DNA of 64,000 nt from Buddleja alternifolia (lineage: Eukaryota; Streptophyta; Magnoliopsida; Lamiales; Scrophulariaceae). The position numbers and the translations under genes are program-made. The notes below the pieces were generated by a model. It made no database searches and was not told the DNA's origin. It saw nothing but the letters and a program-made list of their open reading frames with translations. Numbering within the stretch: the stretch's first letter is position 1; the number at the start of each line of letters is the position of its first letter. The stretch is taken from contig CM033397.1 of NCBI GenBank assembly GCA_019426215.1, positions 27,406,480-27,470,479 of the forward strand, given 5' to 3'. Of the stretch, positions 19,594 through 32,350 are shown one piece after another.

Positions 19594-22500
19594 ATGGATG
19601 CTGAAGTTGTAATTGCCTCTTCTCCAACAGACGCCGGCATCAGCTGCTGGGACCTTCATACTGGGGCCGAACACATTCGTTTCAAGTCCTGCTCCTCCAC
19701 TGCTCACGGCCTTGCCTCCGTCGCTGGCCGCTTCCTCGCCTCTTCCCAGCTCCGAGACCCCAAGTCGTCTTCTTCCGGCTCCATTCTTTATTGGTCCTGG
19801 AACAAGGTAAACTTTTTTTGAATTTAATTTACCCTCCCCAACAGACAGATTCAAGAATTGCTCTCGATGCAAAAACATGTGATTGAATAAAAGTGGTCTT
19901 TGCAGCTATGATTATGACTCATCTTCCCATGTCTAAATGTTCTATATATTTTCAATAATTCAAATATTTTATTGAATTAATCTCAGTTATATTTATGTAC
20001 TAATCTTAAACTTTTTAATTATTGGCGATGGACTGAACTAAAAACAGTTGATGTAACACAAACGTAAACCTGAAAGCACTTAGAAGGGTATGCTATTGGG
20101 GTTGGAGAAAAAATGATGTTCAAATTGTAGGGTGCATGTCCTTTCGATTTCGCTGGGCCTTTCCTCAAATAACTGAAGTTGGGTGTTCTCGCTTTTGATG
20201 GTTTTGGGGTAATTTACTACTATTTTCACTTGTTTTCAAAATATTCCCGGTCCAGCTTTTTTCCAAGTCTCACTACTAATTGCAAAGACTCCTCACTATT
20301 GTTTCATAGGCTCATAGCATCTCTTTAGTTTTCTCTGAACTGATGTTCCAGGTTGTTTGTTTCATTTATCGAGACAAAGAAACAAAAACTGAAGAGAATT
20401 TTCTCTTGTTTGCTGACCATCTAAAATAGAAAAGCAAAGAAAAGCCCATAGAATTAAATTTAAGCGACTCCATCAGTTAGCTCCCTTGTTTCCTCCGTCC
20501 CTCCACCTTCTTGCCCTACTTCTCGCTTTTGAGATTTCAACGCCATTAAAACAAAGGAACACATTTTTTTCAGAAAAATACTTTTCTCATCATTTTCCTT
20601 TTCTCACCAAATTCCTTGAACCAAACATAGCGTTCTCCATAAGTAATGGAGATTGCACACACTGCCTGGCCTTATACTGCTGGTTGAGTGTTTGGTAATT
20701 AAAAAGTGCTACATGAAGTTTAGGCATTGCTTCAATAACTTCCACAATGTTATGTTTTGATAATGACTCTTAACTCAATTGACTTGTGGCTCTTTGAGAT
20801 GACATGTTTTCAATAATCTGTTTTAGTGAACTACATGTTTGCAATTTATACGCTTTTACGCATTTCTATCGTTTTCCATTTTGAACTAGATCATCTTCTT
20901 AGGACTGTTTTGGCATTAATGTAACTTACCGGCATGCATAGTTTGTTTGACTGTCTAGAACACGGAGGATATGACATTATCTTTCATGACTGTTTTCCAT
21001 GCTGAAAAAAAAAAAAATACTAGAATACATATACTGATGAACTTCTTATGCTGATCGTAACTAACTAATTTAATTAATATTCCAACTAAAATCATGCTGT
21101 TATTAGTTGAATGTTCATCAGTGCACTCAACTCCATTTGTTAGAACAGCTTCGATTGAGTCTCTGCACTTATCCTTTTGTATTTTTTCGCTTTTTGAACC
21201 TTTTCAGGAAACAGTAATTGGCTCAGGATTTTCCATGTTTATTAATTCCGGGGTTTTTCTAAATTTGAAAGTTATCGCTTAGTAGGTCTCCTTACCAAGA
21301 CTCAATCCAATTAAGTCCGTAGCATCTACCAATTTCGCCATATTTCCCGTTTCTTTTGTGTTGCGATTAGGATCTCATTATGATATATTTTTTCCCTTCA
21401 TTTATACTGAAACCCTTGAATTTCTTAGATATCGAATACTATCTCCTAAATAAATAAATAAAAAAGGTTCACCGATGTATCAGATATTGTCCTTTGCTTC
21501 ATTCTATTATTGCATAGCACATTGCTTTTCTGTTAGATGTTTTGAACTCTTTAATGTGCTGCTTGGTGGGTTATACATATTCTTATACTGATGTTGATGT
21601 TTTGAACTCTTTAATGTATCAGGTATTGATGTTGTTTATTGGTGCTTGTACAGCTGGTTTTATTTCCAAGCATATGAAATTTACATCTTAATTTGTAGTA
21701 TGAAACTTCATGGTTAAATTCGGTTGCATTGTTCGGTATGAGAGAAGAGATATAAGCATGTATGACTAGGATAAGTTGACACACTCCTATAAATGAGAGA
21801 AGCATATTTATACTGAAATTGTTGAACTGCATAAGGAAGGATATATAGATATAAGAAAATATGAACTCTTTCATGTCTAATTATCTGGGATGTTTTGGAT
21901 GGAAGCATAGTATATGGTGACGACTCTTTAGTTGCATTTTTCTTTTTGCCCTTGAATGCAGCTCTCTTCCTGAACATGCCTGAATATGTTTGTTTGTATT
22001 TGTGGATGCCAGTCATAAATTGAATTATGAAGTGTTACAGAATATTGGCTGTAATGTTTAATTTTGTGCAGATCAACAATGTAGTATAGTAGCAGTCATG
22101 TTTGTGCTGCTCTTCTTAGTCGAGTTAACATGTTTAAGTTATTGAAGTAGGAGCAGCTATTTATAGGGGAAACTGTTGAGAGATATCTGTGCATAATTAT
22201 TTTGGGTCCGGTTGGCCCTTGTCAGTCTGTAAGATTATTCGTTTATCATAGGGTTAATATTATCTAGTATGGGAGCAATTAAGCAAGTCATGTTTTTCAA
22301 CTCTTCTCCAAGTGATACCAGAGCACAGTGATCAAAGTGGTTAGACACAAGTAGGAATTAACTTAATTGAATTTTTCAGAAGTCCGATGGTTCACCATCC
22401 GGTCTAAACACCCCCTTTCTGTATTATCTGATTTTAAGAATCTTATCTCTGTATTTCGTCAGACTTATTAAAGAAGTTACGAGACTCCAAATTTTCAGGG

Positions 22501-25500
22501 TAATAGCAATGATTCAAAATACTCCTTTTTGATTTGTTTGCTTTTGATGGTTTTGAGGTAATTTAATGTATTTTGTTGGATATGAAAATGTAAAATTAAG
22601 AAGCACTGATTGATGTAAAGTTCATGTTTTTATGTTAATAAACGGTGCAATTTCTACATCAAAGCCTAACTAGACTTTCCACTGGAGAAGAATGACCATA
22701 ACTGAAGTTAGTTTATTGTAAAATTTACAGCCTCAGGTTGAAGTCAGGAGCTTCCCGGCAGAACCCATAACGCCACTTGTCTCGAATAGTCAAGGAACTT
22801 ATATAGCGGGAGGAGGTGTTTCAGGAGATGTATACTTTTGGGAGGTGAATTACACATAGTAATATTTCATACTAGTCCCTTTATTAATTGTTTAAATGAT
22901 TATAACAAATATGTATTCTCTCATCATTCTGTATAATAATATGTAGGTTGCTACGGGGAAATTGCTTAAGAAGTGGCATGCACATTTGAGGGCTGTTACC
23001 TGCTTGGTATTTAATGATGACCAATCCCTTCTTATCTCAGGGGCGGAAGATGGAAGTATTCGGGTTTGGTCACTTTTCCTGTATGTATCAGTTTCGTCTG
23101 TGTCTGGTTATGTCACAAAGTTTTGTGAAATGTGTATTTGAAGGACGTTCTTATACTACTTTAGGATATTTGATGATGCGAGGAGGGAAGATGCGAGGCA
23201 TCTGTTTGAGTACAATTTCCAAGAGCATTCTTCGAGAAGAGTGACTGACATTAAAACTGGCTATGGTGGATGTAATGCTATCATAGTGTCGGCTTCTGAG
23301 GATCGTACATGCAAGGTTATTTCCAATACTGCTTGATGCTATCGTAAATTTGTTATAGTTAGTAAATTTCATGCTACTAAGGCTAAATTGTAAAAAAAGG
23401 AAAAGTTTGTTGTTAAAGAAGATTGATATCGTATCTGTGTGCTGTTACTGTGAGCAATGTGTGTTCCTGTTTCACTTTAATGGATACTATCTTGGCTCCT
23501 GTAGATTCCCATATTGCTCTTCATTTGAATTAGTAAAATGATCCCATGGACCAGTGTATTTGTTCGTTGATAATATGCAAGTTGGAATCTGATGAAAGCA
23601 ATATCTTCTAGACATGCGATATATTCATTGGTGAAATGCTTGATGTTGAATCCATCTTATAGAGGTCATCTAATTATTATTCAATTTTATTGACTTCCAA
23701 AAAATCTGGTCTTATCCCAGGTGTGGAGCTTATCCAGTGGAAAACTATTAAGAACTATCGTCTTCCCTTCTGTAATTGACGCAATTTCCCTGGACCCAGG
23801 GGAGCATGTCTTTTATGCAGGTGGTAGAGATGGTAAGATATACATTGCCGGATTATCTGCTCCTGCCACCTCCAACGGCGATTATGGAAAACATATAATT
23901 GGTACATTGTCTGAACAAAGGTTAGTTAACTTTAATTGTTGTCAACCTTATGCTATTGAAAATTTCATGCTAGAAATCTATAGCTGTAATTAAAATCTCA
24001 TGAATTAATTTATGACGACATCTCACTAAGATCCTTTTAATTTTTGTTGGAACTAGATCAGTAAAAATCTTCTGCTAATAAATGTTTTGGCCTCTATTTA
24101 TGTGTAATTTTATTAGCATTGACCTTAGAAGCGTTCACGAGCCGACCCTAACCAAATTTCTCAGCTTGAGATCGAGCTCGAGCCAAGATTTTCGAGCTTG
24201 AGCTCGACGAGCCTCAGAAAAATGAGCTCGAGCTCTGAAAAAAAATAAAAAATTAGTTTTTTTAATTAATATATATTATTAATTTTGTATTAATATATAT
24301 ATAATTAAAATGTAATCATAATAAATATTAAATATATCATTATTTATATAAATATAATATTATAAGATATTATATATTATATATATGTATATATTAAAAA
24401 CAAACAAATAAATATTATATTATATATATATTAATAAATAAATTAATAAAATATTATTTCTGGCTTGCTAGCCTTCGAACAGGCATTTCTGGGCTCGAGA
24501 TCGAATTTTCTTGAGCTCGAGTCGAGCTTTCTTCGAACCAGCTCGGCTCGTTGGTCACCCCCAAGCATTGTGCATTTGTACTTGCACTTTTTTTTACTTT
24601 TTTTTTTGTTGCAATTTTCTAATTGTCTCGAATGGACATTCTTGATATGTGAAACAGCAAACCTATAACCTGTTTGGCTTCCAGTGCTGATGGATTTCTG
24701 TTGGTTTCTGGATCAGAGGACGGGATGATTCGAGTTTTGGATACTAGGACTCGAAACATCACTCGTATATTCCGACACACAAAAGGTACTGAAAATCAGA
24801 TAGTGCCATGTGTTTTTTCTGTATTTGCTTCTACTGATTAGTGATTCATCTACTTTATCTACGTGAGCTATCAATAGCAAGTAGCTCACGAACGTTGCTA
24901 TAAAATTTTACGTTTGTGGTCATCTTACTCATGCTTTATCTGCTGCAACGGATCTTTCTCTTGTATTTTTCAATACAATTCTCATCCTTTATACAAGCAT
25001 TTATCTGGAGTCTAGAACTAGATAATAGAAATTAGTAAGATTTTCTTTTTAGATTGAAGGATCTGTGAGCTAAAGATTTTGAATCCATAATATAAATCAC
25101 AGAACTGTTTTCGATGGTTTCAGGTTACAATGGATTTCAAATCATTAACATCCATTTTGAACTATTTTTCAACTATTATGGTGAATTGTAATGCCCAACT
25201 AATATGGAGTCATTTGGAATCCGTCCTCCAAATGCAACTTAACAGATTTGCTCTTGTTGGCATTTTGCAGGTCCAGTTAATAATGTTGTTGTCATCAAGC
25301 AGACGCAGTACATGAATCCTCGAACATCTGCCAATTCCCTGGCTTCCCCTTCCCCAAGGAGGCATGGTTTGCCATTACCACCTCCACTGGAAAAATTTGG
25401 TAGTTCGCCAGATGAAAATGCCTATGTTAAAGCATTCATCAATGCGGGGACCACTCCCAGCCATATCTTAAACTCTCCTTCATATGTCAGTGTTCGAACA

Positions 25501-26343
25501 ATGGAGGATCAAATAAAAGAACTACAGGTTCATCTTTTTCTTATAAATGTCTAATTAATTTGTCCCTATAATCCTTATCATGCTTGCGTTCTTATGCGTC
25601 GATGTTCCACCTTATAAATTTTTTATATATGATCCTTTTTTACAATTTTATTAATCCATACTGGATAAATAGGTTAGAAATGGTAACAGTGATTTGATTG
25701 TATGACTTTAATCTTAACCTATCTATTGCATTGTTTGATATTGTCTACCTCTGTTTTCCCAAGGATAATTCTTATCTGAGTAAAACTCTGGCCCGCTGCC
25801 TGATTAGTGTTAGTTTTATGCCTATGACTACTTTTACTATTTAACAACTATATCTTTTACAAAATTATTCAAATTATATTTAATAATTTTTGTCTTCAAG
25901 TTGATTGTTTATGATGTAATTTCGTGCAAATGCACATTTAGAGTTGAATTATATTGACCTCTACTACTGTTACCCTTAGTCTATTAATACTACACGTGGA
26001 TTTGTATGCAGATTTATCATTGATTTATGCATTAGTCACATCAGCTAGGACAATTTAGAATTGAATTGTGCTGAATTTACTTATTTCAATTTTTTTAATA
26101 AAAAGAAATGAACTCGAAGCCCATATTGCCTTGAAGTTTCTAACTTTCTGGCTTATCCTCCTACAGCAACAAGGTTCTTCTGCAGCTGCTGAAGTGAACG
26201 TGGAAAGGCTAAAAAGTGAACAGCTGAGATCTGTGCAAATGATCCAGCAATGGAAAAATATGTACGGAAATCTGCATCAATTTTGTGTCAGCGAGATCTT
26301 GGATGTCAGTCACACTGAGATTGCCAATGAACAGAATCTATGA
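19594..26343 (+). CDS. RID3: WD40 protein, ROOT INITIATION DEFECTIVE 3 homologue (WDR18/Ipi3-like)
   Basis: Eight coding exons join in phase to 457 residues: 19594-19806, 22731-22844, 22947-23080, 23165-23315, 23721-23920, 24658-24785, 25271-25527, 26167-26343. All introns are GT-AG. The protein opens MDAEVVIASSPTDAGISCWD and continues with WD40 repeats (SGAEDGSIRVWSL about residue 140, SASEDRTCKVWSL about 200, SGSEDGMIRVLDT about 293). It then has a Pro-rich linker (PLPPPLEKF) and a C-terminal helix from QIKELQQQGSSAAAEV. This order and wording match Arabidopsis RID3 (438 residues there), the relative of WDR18/yeast Ipi3 that works in pre-60S maturation and is needed for shoot and root meristem formation. 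Intron 1 is 2.9 kb; intron 5 carries a hAT-like insertion. After the stop a GTAGTA donor (26345) and a CAG acceptor (26784) suggest a 3'UTR intron. It appears intact. Confidence 0.93.
24124..24564. mobile_element. hAT-like MITE in RID3 intron 5
   Basis: The ends are inverted (GTTCACGAGCCGACC left, complement of GGCTCGTTGGTCACCC right). Sub-terminal GAGCTCGAGCTCGA words appear at both ends with an AT-rich middle. Flanks GCATTGAC and GCATTGTG match in 6 of 8 bases, a decayed 8-bp target duplication. It lies wholly inside the intron, so splicing need not be affected. Confidence 0.65.
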
Positions 26344-26784
26344 GGTAGTATGTCTAATTTTTAGAGAATGGATTTTGAATATTTTAGGCTCATATTTATC
26401 AACTAATTATATTTATGACAGCTAATTTCTTTCTGAGTTCGCCATGATCTCGAATTATGTTATTTCATTTTTTTGTGTAATACTATTTTGTTGAACAATT
26501 TTGAAATGTCTTAGTGCTTTATCATTGTTGAGCACTACAGTTTTGCAATTTATTATGTTTATAAGATTAATTCTCAATGTTTATGATCTCTAAGTCCATC
26601 TCCACATGACTTTAACAGGACTTGAACTTGTAATATACCTTTCCTGTTTCTCGTAAACATTGTGTTAAATTGAATTTTTGTTTAGATTCTGTATTGTTCA
26701 TTTTAATGTGGAATAGTAGTACTTCATCCACCATATATAGGAGATAGATGCCATAATAATTTGACATTCTAATTCTGTTTGCAG

Positions 26785-28986
26785 TAATTCCAAAATCTTT
26801 TGATCCCGAGATGCTGAATTGTGCTGATTCTGTGTTAGTTTTTCTTGATGCAATATATAATTTTCATGGTTCTGTTTCTATCCAGGCTTGAAATTCATTT
26901 GTAAAAGAATTGAATGTGCAGTGAAATTTGAGAAGGGCCAAAAAACCATGTCTGCAGCCTGCACCGTCAAAGATTTATTTGAAAAGATGAAGTTCACTCT
27001 AATACAATCTGTACAAAGCCGCTCCAATTTTGCAACAATGGAACCTAAACACAGAATTCAAGAGTGCTTTTTAGCATGTTAGTTGGTTTACTTTGATCAG
27101 TAGAATCGCATTCAAAGCTCGTTCTTTGTTAAGTTTATTCATTTGGAATTAATTTAAACTCTTTTCCTCTCAAACTTGTCGACCGTTGATCATTTTTGGC
27201 TAGTTCTCTACTTAAATTGAAGAGAGACTGTTTTAGTTTTGTTTTTTATACATCTTCAGTAGAGAAAGGTGACTTCTATTCCATGGGAGGTTAATGCTTG
27301 ATTACGAATTTTAAGATACTTGAGATCACTCTGGATGAGTATGGCTGAATGGGTTTTGTTCTTTCAATCATTTCTGTACTTGTTTCTTGCAATGCTGAAG
27401 AATAGGTTCAGAAAGTGTCACATGTTGGGAATGAAGTAGAAAATTTCTCGAAAGAGTGAAATTAATTTGTTTCATGCCAAAGGTCATATATTCTCATACA
27501 GAGTATTCTTTATGAGTTTCACATGCATAGAGTTGCCCTTATAAATGTACTCCCACTTCGTAGCTCACTAGTGTAATAAGATCAGCAAGTACAGTATTTA
27601 TTAAACACACAAGATACATTCATTCATATATAAGAAAATAAAGATATTTGTTTCTTACTTTGATGAACTGATTGAGTTTGTTACATTGTCGTAGTGTACC
27701 AAAAACTCACTTTATGCTAAAAGCATCACCGCTGCGTTTCTTGGTGTTCGGTAAGTAGAATTATTTTTGCATTGAGTTTTGAACGCTTAAGCTCGTGTTT
27801 GGCAGAATTATGTTTGAGGGTTGATTCCTTCTGGATTTTTCTTCTTAAACGTGATTCATGAAGTTGAATTGAAAAATGTGACTAAATAATTTCAAATACT
27901 CCTTTAGATCTTGGTAATATCTCTTATTGTCTTATGTAGTTCTAGATGTGGAAATTTCAATTCTTGTTACGAAGATTTAGCTCATTTCAAATGTGTTACA
28001 TACATGCGCTTCCACAACATCACTCTTTTGCTACGGGCCTACGATGTTGATTTTCGTTCGCAAAAAAGGTGTACTTTGTGATATGAGAGCACAAGGACTT
28101 GTAACTAAGCAACATTTGAGTATAAGTTTATATGGTGCAATTTGGCAACTTGAAGTATATGAAAATCATGTGAAAAAGAGAGAAAAAAGGCGACCATTTT
28201 TGTTTGATTTACTACGAAATTAGCGATGAAAAGGAAAGGGTGTGGAAAAGTTGGAAGAGTTCCGACTTCCTCAAGTGGGTGTAGATGTAGAAATGATCGA
28301 AGCATATACGCTCTGTTAATAATTGAATAAAATAAAAGCATATAACAAGTAGATAATAGAGATAAGTATTAAAAAAATAGAAGATAAGGTAATAATGGAA
28401 AGGGGAAAAAATATAACAAAATGTATCCCTCTCCCCTTTGTGGATTCTCTTGTTCAACCGAACCCTCTATGCACAGACTTGTCTCTCTTTTTTCTTTTTT
28501 TATTTGTTGACAAAACACACATTTTTAATATGAAAATTAATATTGCAATTAATAAAATTTATTAATTTGAAAGTTCTAAATAGAAATCTTACATGATAGA
28601 GCAATTGGTTAATTCATAACTAAAAAAGTAATGGTAATTGAGTCAAAAAATTGTTAACCTTTAATATTTAGATTTGTTTTTGAATGAATGGACTTGGTAT
28701 TTCTAAGTAGGACAATATTATCATGCATTTTTAGGATAGAAAAATTAATTTTAAGAGCTTCTTTCAGTAACTTTTCCAAAATTAAATGAATATCTAATTA
28801 TGAATTTATTGTTGGGTGGTATTTATCTATAGGTCGCTGCATGAGTTAGAACATGTATATATTCGTGTTATGCTTTTTGAGAAGATCCTTATATATTGTC
28901 AAAGGAAACAAAGAAAAGAAAAGGTTGGAGGTGAATCCCTAGCTAGTCCTAACCCGACCTAAGGAGAGTGAGATTCACATAAAAAC

Positions 28987-29022
<36 letters not shown>

Positions 29023-29320
29023 ATCTTTGAACTATTTGGTCCTTACTAATATGTGATGAGGTCTTTTCCTTCTTTTTAGGATTTTCTTCATAAATGGGCC
29101 GAATGCTTGTCAATTTATAAATTTATTTTTACTGAATTATATAGCTTATATTCGTAGTCATTGCCACTCCTGTTTATTTGATGTGTGTATAACCATGTTC
29201 TAACCAAATGCAACTCTTGGGTTCATCAACTTTATCTTATGGAGAAAGGCTAGACGAAATAGTTGGACATCAATTACATATGTTTTTGTTTTTTTAAGTA
29301 TCAATTACATATATTATTAG
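26785..29320. other. RID3 downstream region and intergenic DNA
   Basis: The first few hundred bases are probably RID3 3' untranslated sequence (possible acceptors at 26784 and 26885). The open stretch 26888-27082 has no domain. Further on I see no gene. An (AT)n run lies at about 28991-29020. Confidence 0.4.
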
Positions 29321-29556
29321 AAATCGATAATGTACCTAGTGCGGAAGCGTTATATTGATCGAACTCAATTAGAATCATGTTGTCCCGAACTTCTTGTATA
29401 AAACACGAACACCTTGTCGGAAATTCGATTAGTAGAACCAAAGATACAAATTCACGACTCAAGTATCTAACGTATTTGGAGGGTTTAAGATATATATTTG
29501 TATATATTTCTAGTGATTCAAAATGATGAATAATGGGTTGTATTTATAGAGAAAAA

Positions 29557-29604
29557 TACACGCTTTCACCAAGAGTTACAACCAATGGACATGTCTCTTG
29601 AGTT
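29557..29604. repeat. Left arm of an inverted repeat flanking the hAT MITE
   Basis: TTTCACCAAGAGTTACAACC and the following GGACATGTCTCTTGAGT are matched in reverse complement at 30490-30539 with about 85% identity by eye. The adjacent TATTTATAG suggests an LTR relic in opposite orientations on the two sides. Confidence 0.65.
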
Positions 29605-29706
29605 AAGTAAATTTCTAGAGGTATTAAGATGTACTTAATCAGGGTGACCAATGAGCCTGGGGTACAATACTACACAAAACAAAATTATCTCCATCAAGGG
29701 TTGATG

Positions 29707-30302
29707 TAGGGGTGTTCACGAATCGACCGAGAACCGAAATTTCGGTCCGGACTGAAAACCGAACCGAAAATTTCGGTTCGATTTCGGTTTTTTTTTTTTG
29801 CAAATTTCAGTTTTTCGGTTCGGTTCGATTTTTGTTTTGAGGTTCGGTTCGGTCGGTTAACCGAAAAACCGAATTTTTTATTTTTTATATTTTTTATATA
29901 GTATAATATAGACCAAAAATTATAAAAAATGTGTTTCCTAGTGACAACTAATTATAGGAAAATAAATAAAATGAACTAAAATTAGTCATAATTAAATTTC
30001 AATTATTTATTTATATCTAATTTATTTATACCGAAAAATCGAACCGAACAGGTTCACTTTTTAATTTCATTATGTCAATTTTAGTTGGTCGTGCTAAACA
30101 TAATTATAAATATATAAATGTATGCATTCCAAAGAAAAAGTGAACAACAATAGCCAAAAAACAGTACAAAAAAAAAAAAAATTTCGTTTTCGGTTTTAAC
30201 CGAACCGGTCGGTATTTTAACCGAACCGAACCGACACTGTTCGGTTAGGTTTTCGGTCAGAAATTTCGATTCGGTTAAAAAACCGACCGATGAACACCCC
30301 TA
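29707..30302. mobile_element. hAT-superfamily MITE with 8-bp target duplication
   Basis: Ends TAGGGGTGTTCA and TGAACACCCCTA are perfect 12-bp inverted repeats. GGTTGATG stands on both sides (29699-29706 and 30303-30310), an exact 8-bp duplication. Sub-terminal zones are full of GAACCGAAA/TTTCGGTTC words in both orientations, typical of this common plant MITE type. No transposase. Confidence 0.95.
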
Positions 30303-30489
30303 GGTTGATGTCTCCATGACCTTTATTGGTTTCTAGTTTGGAGCTCCCGATATTATAAGTGTGGATGACGGTCGCACAACTCAGTTATCGGTATGATAAG
30401 TTTTTTTTTTTTGAGAGTATTCATTTCTATATATGGACCTATGACTATGGTCATGCCGTCATGGGTGAGTGGGGGATATTAAAAATAAA

Positions 30490-30539
30490 CACTCAAGAGA
30501 CATGTTCATTGGTTGCAATTTTTGGTGAAAGAGTGTGTA
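30490..30539. repeat. Right arm of the inverted repeat flanking the hAT MITE
   Basis: Reverse-complement partner of 29557-29604 (CTCAAGAGACATGTTCATTG and following). The MITE lies in the spacer. Confidence 0.65.
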
Positions 30540-30639
30540 TATATATATATATTGGCACAATAAATAGTCATTTGTCTTTTACCATGATCAATTAAACTTT
30601 GTCTCTTACCCAAGAGGTCGCCTTCTTAGGTTAGCAATA

Positions 30640-32350
30640 TTAATTATATACCCGTTACATGTCCCCGTCAATTTCTCATTTAAATATGTTCTTGTAGGCA
30701 TTTAGCTGCACCCCAATCTCTCTCTCTCTCTGCTATTTATATTTTACCTTGATATACTATATCTTACCATTAGTAGCTAAGTATATATATTATGTACAAA
30801 TTCCGTTAATTTCTCAAGATAATAATGCTAAATCTTAGAATCTTTTCTTTTTCTTCATCAACTATTTGATCAAGTCGATCATGTGTTTCTAGACAAGTAT
30901 TAAAATATTATTATAGGCAAAATACATTGTACCTATACTATATCATATGTCACAAACACCTCCACAAACTATAAAATGTATAAAAAATGTTCATGCATGT
31001 CCTCTTTTTTTCTATTAGTAACTCCATTAGTTTGGTATTGACCAACCTTTTAAAGATCATAATACCATTTTTTTTATAAAATGTTGACCTTGTCAATCTT
31101 AATTAGGACTTAACCATTTAAAAATATATTTTTAGTTAGTTAATTAGTTTAAGAACTTTTTTACTATAATTATTAATAAAATAGTTAGTTTAAGTTATAT
31201 GTATTTATATAAATTATCATTTCAAAAAAATATTTAATAAGTTTCAAACTTAGGCTATACATTTATGAACTAATAAGTAATAGTTACTAATAATTAAAGA
31301 AGTTATCAAACTAATTGTAGTTCATAAAATTGATATTACAAAGATAAAAATATTTGCGGTTTAGTATTTATTTTTGAATAACTAGTATATAAAATATTTA
31401 AATAATATTATGTATGTGCATGTTAAATACTATAAACATCACATGAAATTATGATTATTAAGTTTATGAATATTATCAACATGAATAATGATTTTCTGAA
31501 GTTATAATCTTATTAGTTAAAGTTGCGTTCTCAGAACGACCTCTATTTTTAAAAGTAAAATTACATTTACTAAATTAACCAGATAAATTTTTTATAGTTT
31601 GATCATTAGTAACACAATTATAGGGTTTACTACATTTAAAATTAATTTATAGTTATTGTGATTAACTTAAGTTATAACTAATTCTATGAAAATAAAAATA
31701 TTTACCATATCTTATTACTACAAAAATATTAGATAATGAACAATAGAACATATAAACAGTAATTAGAAATATTGTACATAACATTCAATAAATATTCTTA
31801 GTAGTAATAGTATAAAAATTTACATCTCCTAAATAGGTGATATTTAAGAAGATATAAGCAAACTCCCTTTACATGTATAAGGGCAAAGATAAGTTCATAG
31901 TATATTTTCATACCCTCAACATTTCAAAGGTATTGACTAATAAAGTTATAGACTTTTTTATATATATATATATTTTATAATTTAGGCATCTAAATACCAT
32001 AAAGTGAATAATTTAAGTATACAAAATATATTTTGCCTTGTTATTTAATAAGAAAACAATGTATGATTGTAATATGCATAAGAATTAATTAGTTAATTAA
32101 TTATACTAGTTATGTGGAATTTAATTGTAGGCATGGAGAAGCTAGCTAGAAAGTTAAAGCTAGTTCACCGCTGGTAAGTTACATACATATATAAACAGCA
32201 CATGAAACAGTTGTTGCAGTCATAACATAATCTGATCCATCTCGACTAGTGTGCCAATTACCCCTCCAATTTGTTTGAACCTATAATAAATACTCAGGAT
32301 GTTTTAGGGGACCCCTTCTAGAATTGTTGATATATATATATATATATATA
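30640..32350. other. Very AT-rich intergenic DNA
   Basis: No coding region and no transposon end recognised. Short (CT)n at about 30718-30731 and (AT)n at about 31960-31975 and 32329-32351. Confidence 0.6.

Noticed and set aside
26888..27082. Possible extra exon of RID3
   Set aside because: The coding sequence already ends at 26343 at the position expected for the family. The segment more likely belongs to the 3'UTR.
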